A stretch of DNA of 64,000 bases, taken from assembly GCA_001600095.1 (NCBI GenBank), contig BCIX01000004.1, positions 1,430,586 through 1,494,585 of the forward strand, read 5' to 3'. Position 1 is the stretch's first letter. Every line of letters starts with the position of its first letter. The DNA is from Bullera alba. Lineage: Eukaryota > Basidiomycota > Tremellomycetes > Tremellales > Bulleraceae. Below, one piece after another: positions 32,379 through 45,383 of the stretch. Below the pieces are notes generated by a model. That model did no database searches, was not told the origin of the DNA, and saw only the letters and a list, made by a program, of their open reading frames with translations. The translations under genes and the position numbers were made by a program.

Positions 32379-33656
32379 TCACTTGAGCAACTGCGCAAAG
32401 TCGCCAAAGCTCTCCATGACAAAGTCCGGCACTGTTTTGCTAGGGTTGTCGCCGTAGATCTGTTCTCGCTTGGTGACACCTGGGAAGCAGAGGTTCAGCG
32501 GCTTGTGACCAGGTGTAGAAGTCATACTCACCTCCCATGACCAGCAGTGTTCGGACACCGGTGTTAATGCCAAACTCGATATCCGTGGCCAAGTTGTCTC
32601 CTACCATGATAGCACGCTTTGGGTCAAACTGATGTCTGAAAGCGATTGGTCAGGTCGACGCAGGCTCTCCGTTCTCGTTTGACTCACTCGGCTAGGATGG
32701 CGTCCATCATGGGCTTATTGGGCTTGCCGATGACAGTGGGCTCCATCTTGCTAGCGTAGACGAGAGGTATTGAGATGGAACCAGATCCGGGGAAGGTCGT
32801 ATGTCTAACAGGGTGTTCAGGGTCGTCTGTGGCGAAGGAGGTCGGGTACGTAGGGTCCTGGTTGGTGAGAAGGAAATGACAACCCTCGTTGTCTTTGAGG
32901 TAGGTGTAGGCTTTGGCGAGCTTCTTGTAGTCTATACCTACGTCAGCGAGTAGCTCGAAGTAAGTTGAGGGAGATTGAGCTTACTGATGTTGATGTCAAA
33001 GCCGCAAAGGACGGCACCTATGGACGGATCGGGCTTGATGCTGGCAAAGCCATCCCGGCCCATGAACACATTATCCTCTGGATCCTACCTCATTTCAGCT
33101 TCTGCATACTCAAGCAACAACGGGGGAGCTGCTTACTGTTCCGCCTGCATGGGCAACGCCAACAGCGTCCAATTCCTGTTCTAGACCCGACTCCCCGATG
33201 ACATAGACTCTCTTGTCTTTGGGCAACTTCAGGATTTGCGAAATGTAGACTCCAGCGGCATATCCAGACCCAAAGATTTCCTCCTGAATGACACCAGTAT
33301 CAGCACAATACGTATAGCCTGAGCTGATACGACCCACGGCCTTGGCTTCAAGACCCATCTTCTCGAATGTCTTGACGTACATTGGCCGGGACTTGGCAGC
33401 ATTGTTAGTCACAAAGATGATCTTCTTGCCTAGAAGATGGTCAGGATGCCCCCAAGTGACTTGTCTACATGCTTATGACAGCAAGACGGAACTCACCGAG
33501 CTCTCGCAGGTACTTCAGCGTCTCTTTGACCCCTGGGGTCACATTAGAACCGTGGTAGATCACACCGTCGCAATCCAACAGGAAGGTGTCTACCGAGTCG
33601 AGTAGCGTCTTGTACTCTTCCACAGACTTGAGGAATGGAGGCGGAGACTGAGCCAT
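32379..33656 (-). CDS. PHO13: HAD phosphatase, PHO13 / phosphoglycolate phosphatase type
   Basis: Cytosolic HAD-family phosphatase that clears toxic glycolytic side products such as 2-phosphoglycolate and is known for 4-nitrophenyl phosphate activity. Start MAQSPPPFLKSVEEYKTLLD; motif I is LLDCDGVIYHGSNV with the catalytic Asp pair, motif II is IFVTNNAAKSRPMYV, and the cap carries EEIFGSGYAAGVYISQILKL and VYVIGESGLEQEL. Motif III/IV is PNKPMMDAILAE then KRAIMVGDNLATDIEFG, with GDNLATD supplying the Mg-binding acids. About six exons. Length is near 310 residues as in PHO13. All key residues are present. Confidence 0.92.
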
Positions 33657-34385
33657 TTTGGCCGCGATTGAAGTTGTTCAAAACAAGAGAGATGAATCTA
33701 GGGGCTGGTATCAGACACGGAGAGGCGAAGTACTCTGCAAGATGACAAAGGAGCAAGCAGCAGCAGGACTCGGAACATGAAATCGACTGGTATCGATCTC
33801 GAAGATCGAAGACGACCGACAGGAAGCGGAGCAATGCCAGAACTGAGATTTGAAATGCTAGTGTAATGCGGAATAGCAAAGGGGACCAAGATATTTCGAA
33901 CAAACGTAATGCAACAGGTAATGATCGTTAGTCGGTACGAGTGCGGAGTGAGTACACTTCATTAGCGCAACAACACATCGCCCAGCGAGTCTGCGACGGC
34001 GGTGGGCATAGGTAAGGAGAACGATCGTAGCATAGACACAGAGAATAGTCCTTGTGTACAACCTCCTCGTACATACGACGATGTCCGCGTACTATGACCT
34101 GTTACTTCCAATGTACCAATTGCAAGTCCAGAGGGGTGCTGCCGCAATTTGTAAACTGGAAGTAACAGGTCCGAGTACTGGCGCTCGCGGTAATAAGTGC
34201 CCTGGTGTCGCATGACTCCATCGTGGGCGTAAGCGGCGAAGATGCTTGAGAGGAATTTGATCCTAAGATCTGGGCGAGATCAAGACCCATCTCGGTATCC
34301 ACCCTTGGTAAGTCCTCGTCGTGCGGTGCCGGAGAGGATTCTGACCAAAAGTCGACCAAGTGGCTGGCTGGATCGATAGTGTTGG
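33657..34385. other. Intergenic region upstream of the phosphatase gene
   Basis: About 730 bases. The first part should hold the phosphatase promoter on the minus strand. No gene is recognised. A 130-residue frame at 34102-34509 on the minus strand overlaps the end of the helicase pseudogene and has no recognisable family. Confidence 0.4.
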
Positions 34386-37300
34386 TCAGCCAGACATTGG
34401 ACGATCGGGATACGCCGCCGTAGCCGCCGCGCTCGACCGTGTTCGCGTTCCAAAAGCACTCCACGACATCGACCACCATTCCACCGATCTCCACCCTACC
34501 CGTCTCCATCCCACCATCGGCATCCTAGCCATTGTCCCACCCAACGCTGCACCCTCTTGAGCGACCTCATCACCAGTATCCCTGTTGTTACCACGCTCGT
34601 TGGCATCACCATCATCGCCAGGACCCTCGTCGGCACTACCATCATCGCTTGTCTCCTCGTCGATAGTCTCCTCGTCGCTGTCACCCTCCTCGCCAGCACT
34701 CTCGTCGCTACCATTGCCGCCGTCATCACCACCATTGATCCCACTGGCACCGTCGAAGCCGCCGGGTCCGAAATCGAGATCTTCGCCCTCTGCGTCGAGT
34801 TCCGAGTCGCTCTCCTCGACCAAAGCGGCACTTTGACTGTCCACACCACCAAGGTAGTCTTCGTCGGGCTTGCCGTCTGCGTCGAGGCTAGAATCGTAGC
34901 TCCCTGTTGGCGATGCTGGCGCGACGTCGACCCCGCGAATTTCGTACAGTCCATCCACATCAATGGTGAAATGATCGAAGTCGCGGGTGGTCTTCCTTAC
35001 CTTCGGCACCTGACAGGCTGTACATCCACCAACGGTAGTCATCACCATCTGTCGGTTCGGAAATGCCAGAAGCGGATCTCGAAGCAGACTGTAGATGGGC
35101 CAACCTAGTCGATCGAGTTCGGACCATGGGCGCGGGTTGCCGGGACGGATGATGTGCAAGAGCTCGGACGGGACCTCGGGTGGGAAGGTTCGTTGGACCA
35201 GTACCCGATAGAACAAGAAGCGAAGTCGATTCCGTGCATCCTGCAGTTAGGTATGCAGCTCGAATGCATCTTTGTCGACGAGCAGCGGCGGATACGGCTT
35301 GACCTCGTGGTCTGTAGGATCGAAAGGGAGTCGGGTCGAAGGCTCCTGCCACGTGTGAGGCTCATCCTGGATGTGGTAGGTCCTGATGTTGGATTGCCAG
35401 CGGAACCAGGCGTCGTGTAGTTGGTGTAGCGACTCGGCCAAAGCGTCTCGCGCGGTGACATCCTCCAGACGGAAGCGAGCGTTGGCGCGCGATAACCAGG
35501 TCGAGAGTTTCGCCGGTGACAAGTGGTAGGGCGTGTTCTTCGGGTAGTACTCGTACCAGAACGGCTGCGCTGTCCACCTGCCGAGGTAGCTATACACCTT
35601 GTTGAGGCCCAATCGAGGAAGCTGCCATCGCTTGCGGGTGCTAGCCACCGGGGTGCCGTCAGCGGTCGAGGGAGAAGAGGGAGTATCGATGGTCGAGTTT
35701 TCACCCCGGCTGCCGTTGACTCCGGTGGTAGTGTCTCTCACAACCTCATCACCCACTGCCATAGGCGGTCCAACACCGTTGTCCAGTTGACCCATTGTCT
35801 TCTGATAGCCGTACATCATCACCGTACACGAGTCCGAGGTGTCCTCTGCTTCGATCAGGTGGGCAGTGACCGTATTGGTTCGACCAACACGAATGGTGCG
35901 ACCGGTGGTCTGATGGAAAGTGTACACATCCCACGGCAGATCGAGAAAGAAGACCGTATCGGCTTGCTGGTGATTAAGACCGGTGTTGCCGACCTTGGTG
36001 CTGCCAACTTTGGTGATGATCATCGTCCGACATAGGTACGACGGTAGGGTAGAGTTGACGTCGGCAGATTGGTGCCCATCGAAGTGGACAGTCTCTTTGG
36101 GATCAAAGAGCGGCTCGGAGAGGTGGGATTGAGGGCTCTGGAACGCCTCCAGTCGTCTCTTGCGCTCGGCAAGGCTGAGCCGTCCGTGAAACGTCGAGCA
36201 GAAGATGCCGTTCCAAGCGAGTTGAGCACAGTTCATGGGCAGTAGATGCCTGAAGGAAGTACAGAGGACCGCCTTGGGCTGTTTGCTGGCGTGCGAATTT
36301 CCGGTGGGATGGCATCGGGGTGGTCGAGTAAAAGTTTTATCACCATTGGTTTTGGGGCTCGGCGATCAGCAAGCCCGCCTACTTCAGCCTATGGTCGAAG
36401 GTCCGACAGGCCCTTGGTGGTGAGGACGGCGTGCAGGGATGGTATGGCAGGCATGGTACTGCGAAAAGACACCTGAGTACCTATGGGGACTACTTCGGGA
36501 CGTCGAGTGTAGCACGAGGGTTGGCCTTCTTACAGGCCTTCGCATCGTCCTGGATCTTGATCCGCTCGTTGTCGAGCGCTGGAGCGACCTGTGCCAGGCT
36601 TTGGTACCAGGGATGACAGTTCTCGTAACCGATAATCGCACAAGGGCCTTGGGGCATCGGTAAGCCTCACCTCGGCGGGAGCTCAGGCTGGGACAGGTAT
36701 CACCATTCAGCTCGTTGTCGTCATCGTCGGATTGTTCCAGCCACTGACAGAACGGCAACCACCATACCGGTCCGACAGCAACTTTGGCCTCGTAGTCCTT
36801 GATGGCTTTCACCATCACACTCATCCCTTGGCGAATCGAGTCTGACGACAGAGTGCGATGTTCGAGACGGGCGTCGTTCAACAGGGCGAGCTTGGTTTGC
36901 ACGCCCTCATCGGTCTTTTTGAGCTGTTTGAAGAGGTTCTTGTTGAACCTGTTGACCTCGTCTCGGAGGTGAGTCGCGGTGTGGATGATCTGCTGGGCGT
37001 AGTGGTGATTGTCGCCGTAATGTCCGTGGTCCATTTGGTAGGTGAGATTCGCCTCCACAGGGTCCCGCTTATAGCTCCCCTCTCAGCTCTGGGATGAGAG
37101 GGAGAGGCACTGCCTGGCTGAGGCGGGTCTCGAACGGGACGGTACCTGCCCATTCTGTTTCGGGAAGGTCGGACAGGACAAGAGCGGCCATCTTGATCAG
37201 GAACTTGATGGCCGTCTCGGATAGAAGATTCCCGAGCTCGGTCAGGAGCTTGGAAACATGGACGTTAGGCAGGGATCCATCTTTGAAGACACCGTTGGGG

Positions 37301-38010
37301 AGATCCTAGACGTAGGCGGAGAATCGGCCCATAGACTGTCCCCTGAGGGCATCCGGCGAGAGATCGGGGATGTGATATGCCGGTGGAATCGCCTGTGACG
37401 GATCGGCGGGAGCCTTGCTGTTGTCGATGATCGCTATCGGGCTCTGGTACGTGGCGAGGCCTGGGTGAAAGCGGAGGTCGTGGAATACCGCCTGCGGGGT
37501 ACGACCGTCGAGATCTTCGGCGGTGATACAGTTGCCAAAGATCTCGGCACGAGCCAATCGGTGAAGAGGCCGGGACCTGCTCTCCGCATCGCGTAGGACT
37601 TGAGCGATATCGTTACGGTCTAGGACCCGGTGGTAGAGCTCAGGGTCGATCTCGTAACACCGCTGTCGGAAATGGTCGTAGGTGAATAGAGAGTCGGGCA
37701 TGTAAAGCGATCCAATACCATTCGCGGCGTTACCGCTACTCGTCTGCTCAAGCACCGAAAGAATCGAAATCTCGATACAAGTTCAATGGGGCCATTGGCG
37801 AGGCGACAATGGACGTAGCCGTCACAGACCATCGCAGCTGGGCGTGTTGAGCGGGCAAAGTACACGCTTCGAACGTTGCTTGGTTGGTTTCTTTGCTTCG
37901 TGCGCCTCGTCCAAGAACAGCATCGACCACTGCCTGCTGTGGTCGAGGATGGAGCGATATGTCGACGTTGACCGTTGATATTCATCCCTTCGCTCGCTGA
38001 GGGGAGCGAA
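34386..38010 (-). pseudogene. Degenerate SNF2-type helicase pseudogene (motif II to C-terminal)
   Basis: Fragments on the minus strand occur in the order of an SNF2-family ATPase. The DEAH box (WSMLFLDEAHEAKKPT, at 37900-37911) is followed 75-90 bases later in another frame by motif III (LRWSVTATSIVAS, 37811-37825). Then come LYMPDSLFTYDHFRQRCYEI, the helicase-C lobe FCSTFHGRLSLAERKRRLEA, IITKVGSTKVGNTGLNHQQA and DTVFFLDLPWDVYTFHQTTG with RTIRVGRTNTV (motif VI). Breaks: frameshift between motifs II and III; stop or shift near 37755-37790; TAG at 37306-37308; shift near 37070-37085; shift near 36670; TAG at 36389-36391; TAA at 35247-35249. Motif I was not found upstream of 38010, so the N-terminal part is lost. 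The C-terminal tail is very acidic (E/D/G). A few breaks could be short introns, but not all. Confidence 0.75.
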
Positions 38011-39171
38011 CTAAGGTTCGCATGACCAGTTGGCATTGTTGGTCTTCAGCCTATCCTCTCCTTCCCTTCTCCTCATTCGATCCAAGCGCAGCTAGCATAT
38101 AAGCGATCCCAGCGCAGACAGCAAGGTGAAGCAGTCGCTCTTGGTGTGGTGATCAAAAGAGAGACAGGCTCGGTCGACCAATTGGCGAGGACTGGCAGTG
38201 ACTGGCGTAGGGCCGATTGGCGGTGCACACATCGAATCGTGTCGTCACTGGTGAAGTGCTGAAGGCTTTCTTGGCCGCCTTAGGAAGAGGATCCCGATCA
38301 TGCCAGGCAAGGGTTGGTACCTCTTCTCGGTGTCGCTTTCCTTTGACATTCACCATTTCTAGGGGCGGTGTCGTCTATAGGTCCGTCGTCGCTCGGGACC
38401 CAGTAGGAGAGGAAGATGTAGGGGGGCTGAGGAACGTACTCACAAGAGACCCGATTATATGAGAATGTTGCGTGGCCGGAGAGCAAGTCACAGCAAGGAG
38501 CCATTTGTCCTGGGCGGAAGGGGAGAAGTGGAGCGAAGGCCGACAGAATCGTCTGGCGGTGTCGGGACGTCACTGTCCCCTGCCAGATCCTGCCAGGTAT
38601 GGCTGAATGCTGTCGAACGAATCATTGGTCTAAAGCAGATTGCGATGTCCGTGCTGTCCGAGGCGCAACATACGATCGGTAGTCATTGATGGATACCGAA
38701 GCTTGGTCATTGCTCGCTCGACAGCCATGGGCCAAGTCGTGCCAGACATTGGATTTGGACGTGGGAGGCGGAGGCTGTCGGGAGGTGCATCTTCTTCCCG
38801 TCTCCTGAGCTCTCCCCAGGTGATCAGAGCTGCCGTCACCCATTCACACGCCCAGGGGCCAGCGGTCCCGTGGAGCGGGAGCTACTCTACAGTGGACGAC
38901 CTCCACTCTTGATAGCGCTTATCAGGATTGCCACATCAGGTGAAACGCCGGATATCGCCGACCAGGCTCAAGTCCACTTGTATGCAACGCTGTATTTTGG
39001 CTGTTGTCAACACATTGCACTGGTACATCGACTCCCTATCTATCCCTCCCAGCCTATTTAGGGGTCTAGATAGCAAGCTAGATGCCCTTCTGATCAATTG
39101 ACGAAAAAAACTGGCGATTATCACCTCTAAACTCGCGCCTCTGCGACCTAAAACACCCACAGCTCATCGCA
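38011..39171. other. Gene-poor region between helicase pseudogene and SPT6
   Basis: About 1.16 kb. No conserved exon seen; the missing ATPase motif I of the helicase was looked for and not found. The last 70 bases before 39172 are leader-like and include CTCTAAACTCGCGCCTCTGC. The rest shows no clear signal. Confidence 0.45.
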
Positions 39172-42100
39172 ATGTCCGACCGCTCTGGATCTCCCTCGTC
39201 AGAAGGCGAGGGCGAGGTGATCCGACCTCATGGTGAAGACAGAGACTCTTCCGAAGAGTCGGAAGATGACCCAGAAGAGGAGAAGCGGATCCGAGAGGGC
39301 TTCATCGTGGACGAGGACGAGGATGATGAGGACGAGGATCCAGAGGCGGCACGTGAACGAAGACGTAAAGAGAGGAAGAGAAGGAGAAAGAGGGAGAGAA
39401 TTAGGAAAGAGCGTGAAGAAGCGGAGGAGCTGTCGGAAGATGAGCTCGAGCTCATTCAAGAGAACAGAGGTCTTGCTGGGTCAAGCTCGAACAGACCTCA
39501 TAAGCGGTTAAGGCGGAGGAGTGGCTCGGAGGCCGATTTGGACGAGGATGAGGAAAGACCCGTTCCCACCCTACAGGACATGTTCAGAGACGAGGATGAG
39601 AGAAGAGGAGAGTTCGATGAAGATGATTCTGAGTTGGGAGACTTTATCGAGGAGGACGAGGATGATGAAGAGGGCAAAACCGAAACAGAGGAGCAGAGGC
39701 GGGCTCGTAGACGCGAAGAGAAGCTCAAGAGGAGGGAGGCTGCGAGAAATAGACCTGCGATGGCCGGTGTGGACAAAGGGTGAGTTATCAAACGTGATGC
39801 GAGACGAGGTGAGGTGATTTGTGCTAAATGGCCTCAGAACCTGGGACGAGGTGTACGAAGTCTTTGGAGACGGTCACGACTTTGACTGGGCTCTTGTTGC
39901 GGAAGAGGATATGGACGAGTTTGCAGACGAAGAGGCGAAGAAGGATCTGAGACTTGAAGATGTGAGGAAGCCGACAATCAGGCCGATAGTACAGTGCTGA
40001 CTTGAACCAGGTATTCGACCCTGCGGACATCAAAGCGCGTCGACTGCAAGACGAGGACAAAACCATCGCACACACAGACAGACCGGAGCGACATCAACTT
40101 GTCAACTCGACATTATCGGACAATCCCGTTCTTGCACCCGATACACTCTTCCCTCCTCCCGACATCGCTGCTGGTTGGGCTTACTCGAAGATTTCTCTGC
40201 GAACGCAATACATCTTCTGCGACTTGCATGCCGACGGATCCTATCCCGAGCCCACGGTCGAGAATCCTCAGCCATACCCCGCTTTCCGCCGTAGCGACCT
40301 TTTGGCCGACTTCATCAAAGCCGTGTCTACCGCTCTCAACATGATGTTCGTCCAGCACCTCGAAGTGCCATACCTGTGGCATTACAAGCGCGATGCCTTC
40401 AGTGTATTGGAGAACCAAGGCCAGAGCTCGGTTCAGTTCTTGGAGAGAGACGAGCTGTGGCAGCTGTACAACCTCGGACTCAAGTTCAGGGCCATTCACG
40501 CTCGTTGCGCTCAAATCACTAACATGTGGGGCAAGATCAAAGCGAAAAATCCAGAGGCGGAGAATTCGTACCTCACGAATACACTGCTAGCGTCGGTCTG
40601 TATGATGAGCATAGAAGCCGCGGCGGAGGGGTACGAGTGGCTGTCGTATCACTATCCAGAGGAGATCAAGGCTATCAAGGAGGAAGAGTCGCTGGAAGAG
40701 GGTGTCAAGAGATTACCGGAACGGTCAGGCGAGGACAAAAGGCATGGCCCCATAAGCCAGCTAGTCAAGGTGAGGATTGTAGTGCGCAATGTCGTCAGCC
40801 GTGCTGATGCGGTTTCTAGGCATTTGGTATCAACGTTTCGCCAATCGCAGTCACGTTCAACGATGCCGAGGGTATCCCGGTACCGCCAACGAATCCAGAG
40901 AAGTCGCCATCGGAACTCGCTGAGGAGTACTCTGGTCCGGGAACATATTACATCGGTGCTGAAGACGCGCTAGAGAGTGAGCGGGGTCGTGCTGTGATTG
41001 CGAGCCTGGCTAATGAAATCAGCTGCGAGCTCAATCATCACAACGGAGTTCTCGAAGGATCCCTCGATAAGGCAGCAAGCTCGAGACTTTATAGAGGCCT
41101 GCGGTGTGGTTACTGTAACGCCGACAGAGAGGGGAATGGGCGTGATTGACCAATATCACCTCTACTACGTGAGTCAGCTCATGAGTAGCTATCTGCGGCA
41201 AGCTGACGGGATTGCAATAGACATTCAAATTCCTCACGAGAAAGCCGATATCCATGTTTAAAGACTCGCCGCAATTCTTGCACATGCTGAGCGCGGAGCA
41301 AGAGGGTCTCATCACCATCGCCATCGAAGTAGACCCCGAGCAGACGCAGCAATTCACCGATACACTGGTCCGCTGCGTCAGGTCGATGGACTATGGAGAA
41401 GTTGCGACGGCTTGGAACGCGGCCAGGCAGGAGATTTGCGGGACCCTCGTCAGCAAATTCCTGATACCGGGAGCGGCCAAGTGGGCCAAGGAGGACATGC
41501 GAAGCAAAGCCGAAGAGTTCGTCGCTGAGCGGTGTAGGATGGAGCTGGAGTTCGTGAGTCAAAGCGCGACGTAGGCGGCCTCTACGTCACAGCTGACTGG
41601 TATAGCGTGTCAATGTTCGTCCTTTCGCCACGCCATCCATGGAGCAAGGCGAGATCCCTTCGGTGCTAGCCTTGACAAACGGTCGAGGAGAGATCAGGGA
41701 CGCCGTCATGGCTGTCATGTTGGATGACGAGGGGAATATCCGGACGCAGACCAAATTCGACAACCTCAAAGACGAGGCGGATCGGGATGCGTTCATCGAG
41801 CTCGTCGAGAGACGGCAGCCGAAAGTCGTGGTCATTGGTGGATTGTCTGTTCAAGCCGCTCGATTACGAGACGACGCTGCGGCCGCTCTTCGACAAATTG
41901 CCATCAAGGCGACCGGCGAGACGGCCCCTGTGTCCGAGGCGTATGGAAGCAACGAGGAGTATCAAATGGCAGTACAGGAATTCGATGCCAAGATCGCTCC
42001 ATCCCTTGTCCCCCTCATCTTCGTCAGCGACGCCACGGCCAGGATGTACATGGACAGCGAGGAGGCTGGCAAGGAATACCCCTCGTTACCCATAAACGGG

Positions 42101-44451
42101 CGGTACGCCCTTGGTCTTGCTCGATACACCCAAAACCCTCTCAACGCTTACTGTAAGCTCGGCAAGCAGATCGCCAATGTCACCTTTATGGAGCATCATC
42201 AGAAGCTCGTAAGTGCAGAATAGCCTGCCGTATGAGTATTGCTGATGGTTGCTTAAGATCTCACCTGAGCGACTCTTGGTCCACTTGGAGAGGGGATTGG
42301 TCAACGCGGTGTGCTTTATGGGTATCGAGATCAACTCATGTGTTGCGGATTTGTACCAGAGATCAATGCTGCCCTTCATTGCCGGTCTTGGTCCAAGAAA
42401 GGCAGACGCAGTGGTCAACGGCGTCAACAGAACCGTGAGTTCGATTAAGCCGTTCTTGGAGGACTGGGTACTGATTTTCGCATCAAGGGCAATGTGGTCA
42501 ACAGGATGTCACTACCGCTGGCGGGAGCGCTCGGACCGACAGTCTTCGAGAATGTCGCTGGGTTCCTCAGCATTGAGACCGACCTCAAGGACCTTATGTT
42601 GGAAGTCGACCGGCCAGAGGACCAACCTGATCCACTGGACATGACGAGGATCCATCCCGAAGACTACGAGTTTGCCCAGAAGATGTGTCAAGATGCGCTC
42701 GACCTGGATGCCGAAGACGTGGCGGACAGGCACAAGTCGGAGGTCGTGCAGCATCTGATGCAGGATGACGACCGAGCGAGGAAGCTAGGAGAGCTGAACT
42801 TGGACGACTTTGCCTTCAACCTCCAACGTCAAGGGGAAGGCAATAAGCGACACACTCTCGGCGAAATTGTCAACGAGTTGATCAGCTATCGATCCGACAG
42901 ACGGCCTGGCTTCTACGTGCCCAACGAGTGGGAGGTGGTGACAATGTTGACTGGAGAGACAGAGAGGACAATTGGACGAGGATTGAAGGTCACCGCCACG
43001 GTCAGGAAGGCGATCAGCGCAAGAGTGTTCTGTCAGCTGGAGAGCGGAATGGACGCGGTTCTGGAGCGCGATTATGTTGCCGACGACGACCAAACGGTGT
43101 CTTCGCTCGACGACATGTTCAAGCCCAAGACGGCGGTGAAAGCGGTTGTGATCATGCCAGAGCCGGCTCGATTCCAAGTCCGACTCTCGACCCGACCTTC
43201 GGATCTGCGGCAGGCAGTGCCCTTCCTCCAGCCATTCCGAGATGAGACCTTCAACGATCTGCAACGGCAGGGAATCGCGGAAGACGCTCTGGCGGCAAAG
43301 AGGCGCAGAAAAGCTGGTTCGGTCAAGCGTGTTGTCAACCATCCAAATTGGCACATCATGAACTCTGGTCAGGCGGAACAATACCTTGCTTCTCAACATC
43401 GAGGCGATGTGGTTGTCAGGCCGAGCTCGAAAGGTTCGGATCATCTGGCTGTCACGTGGAAGGTCGACGAGGATGTGTATCAGCATATCGATGTTCAAGA
43501 GATCGACAAGCCAAACGAGTATACCATTGGAAGGATTCTCAGAGTCGCTGGAAAGTACAGCTATTCCGACTTAGACGAATTGATCATCAACCACGTCAAG
43601 GCCACTGCTAGGAAATTCGACGAGCTGCAGATGCACGAAAAGTATAGACCGGAGGATGAGCTGGGTGAGCGGAACGATGCCTAGCTTTTGTGTGATAGCG
43701 CTGACGGACGAGCAGAGGCGTACTTGAAGAACTATGTCCAAGCGCATCCCGGACGAAGCATGTACGGCTTCAGTATCGACTCTGACCGGCCCGGCTACGT
43801 CAAGCTCTGTTTCCTCAGCAAGTCGACAAAGGACGGAGGTGTGATCCAAACTTGGGTAGGTTCTTCCCGTCGTGTAGTTATTGTCGAGCGGTAGCTCATC
43901 TCGTGCAGCCCGTCAAAGTCTTGCCAGGAGCGTATCAATTGAACAATGCCGAGGTGCCCGGAGTGACGGAACTGTGTAATGCCTTTAAAGCGCAGTATTC
44001 CTCTCGACTGGCCGATCAGGGTTCTGGCGGCAAGACGCCCGGTATCCGAATGGGCAAGACGCCTCTCGCAGGCGGTCGAACCCCTGGTGGTGGTAGAACA
44101 CCCGCGCCTGGCGGTATGAGCGTCAGAGCCGGTGGAGCTACACCGGCTTATGGTGGTCCAATGGGCAGAACACCCATTCGACCAGGTATGACCCCAAATC
44201 CATGTAAGTGTCGCCCTTTTGCCAACCTCGATCCAGAGCTGACTCGAGGGGCAGATGGACAAGCGCAGACAGGATACGCCGGTGGGGCTACGCCAGGATA
44301 TCAGGGCCAAGGGTACCCCCCTCACCAGGGACAGCAATCGTACGGAGAACCCAGAGCTCCGGGGTATGTCCGCCCACCACCAGCTGGTCCCCAGGGCTAT
44401 GGCATGGGAGGTGCACCGCCGGCCGCGGGCATGAACCCAGAACGAGCGTGA
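39172..44451 (+). CDS. SPT6: Transcription elongation factor SPT6
   Basis: Histone chaperone and elongation factor travelling with RNA polymerase II. Start [20 protein letters not shown] and an acidic N-terminus ([30 protein letters not shown]) that binds histones and Spn1/Iws1. Then the core: [20 protein letters not shown] (DLD), the HTH part with [20 protein letters not shown], the YqgF-like fold ([31 protein letters not shown]), helix-hairpin-helix [20 protein letters not shown], the S1 domain and the tandem SH2 region ([37 protein letters not shown]). About ten introns. The C-terminus has a T-P repeat tail ([42 protein letters not shown]) and ends AAGMNPERA. All expected domains are present. 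Confidence 0.95.
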
Positions 44452-44956
44452 GTGCGATGATGTGCAAGAGTGTGGATAGCTGCTGATGGCAAGCGTAGTG
44501 CGATGTTGTCTAGACAGGGGAGATACTAGTTGAATCGAGGAACTCTCATGGAGAGAAGAGAGAGGAAGAAGCGGATCACAGGATATTTGTGATCGTGACA
44601 GAATCTGCATTGCTTGTAACAGTATGACCGGTTCGACGACATGACCATTCCGCACATTTAGCATGCATCATTAGCACTCGAGGAAGACGGGGCATGGCAC
44701 CTCTGTACGCGGAGTATCAGTGAGCATGGCAGTAAATTGATGATGTCGTGTCTCGAGCAACATCAATGCCAGCGAAGGGTTAGACCTGGTTGGACAGATT
44801 GAATGTCCACACGCCGCACCCCCCTCGATTAGAACCCAAATGCATATGCAAACCCATGTAAAGTAACAACTTTAACTTCTAAGACTGGAAGACTGGTTCG
44901 AGGCGAGACGGCTGATGTCGAGATATCGAGATGAAGACCATTGCTAGCTCTCGGTT
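44452..44956. other. Intergenic region between convergent SPT6 and zinc-protein genes
   Basis: About 500 bases holding two 3' ends. AT-rich patches near 44580-44620 and 44830-44880 may serve polyadenylation. No coding exon seen. Confidence 0.45.
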
Positions 44957-45383
44957 TTAGGCGGTGACGAACTTTGGGAAGCACACCTGGAACGTCTTTC
45001 CAGAGTGCTTGCCGTCGACGTGCTGCTGGAGCCTAAGCACTATTAGCTATTGGCTGGGGAACTGGCCACGAAGCTAGCTTACATTGGCTGTTTGGAAGTA
45101 CCCTGGAAGGTCTGCTTGCAGATATCGCACTGGATAGTCTGTGCGGCCTAGACGATAGGTCAGTCAGTATGCGCGGGGTGAGGAAGGTTGAAGAGGAAGT
45201 TGTGCTCACGGCGTTGGACTTGAGTTGCGAGGTAGGACCTTTCTGAGCCTCCTTCGCGTTCCTCATCTGAGCCTGCTTGGCTTTCGCACCCTACAATCTT
45301 GCCGTCAGTATCGGGTGTGCAGCAACGTGTTGGCGGCTGTAAGGAATGAGCAAACATGCTGCACTCACGTTTCCACCACCCAT
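44957..45383 (-). CDS. Small zinc-binding protein, At2g23090/SERF-like
   Basis: Four exons: 45369-45383, 45210-45290, 45083-45147 and 44957-45032. The spliced protein (78 residues) begins MGGGNGAKAKQAQMRNAKEA, a basic 4F5/SERF-like helix, then GPTSQLKSNA, and a single C2H2-like zinc site TIQCDICKQTFQGTSKQPML then QQHVDGKHSGKTFQVCFP. The C-x2-C-x14-H-x4-H spacing and the final QVCFP match the small eukaryotic family typified by plant At2g23090. Function is unknown; conservation suggests an RNA- or protein-stability role (inference). The first coding exon is only 15 nt. Confidence 0.88.

Noticed and set aside
34557..35108. 183-codon plus-strand frame rich in T, V and I
   Set aside because: Antisense of the acidic E/D/G-rich tail of the helicase pseudogene; such codon bias generates long false frames.
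37115..37140. tRNA B-box-like sequence (GGTCTCGAAC)
   Set aside because: It lies inside the helicase pseudogene and no matching A-box or cloverleaf arms were found.
43795..44664. 289-codon open frame on the minus strand
   Set aside because: Antisense to the SPT6 C-terminus; residues are low in information and rich in S, R and C.
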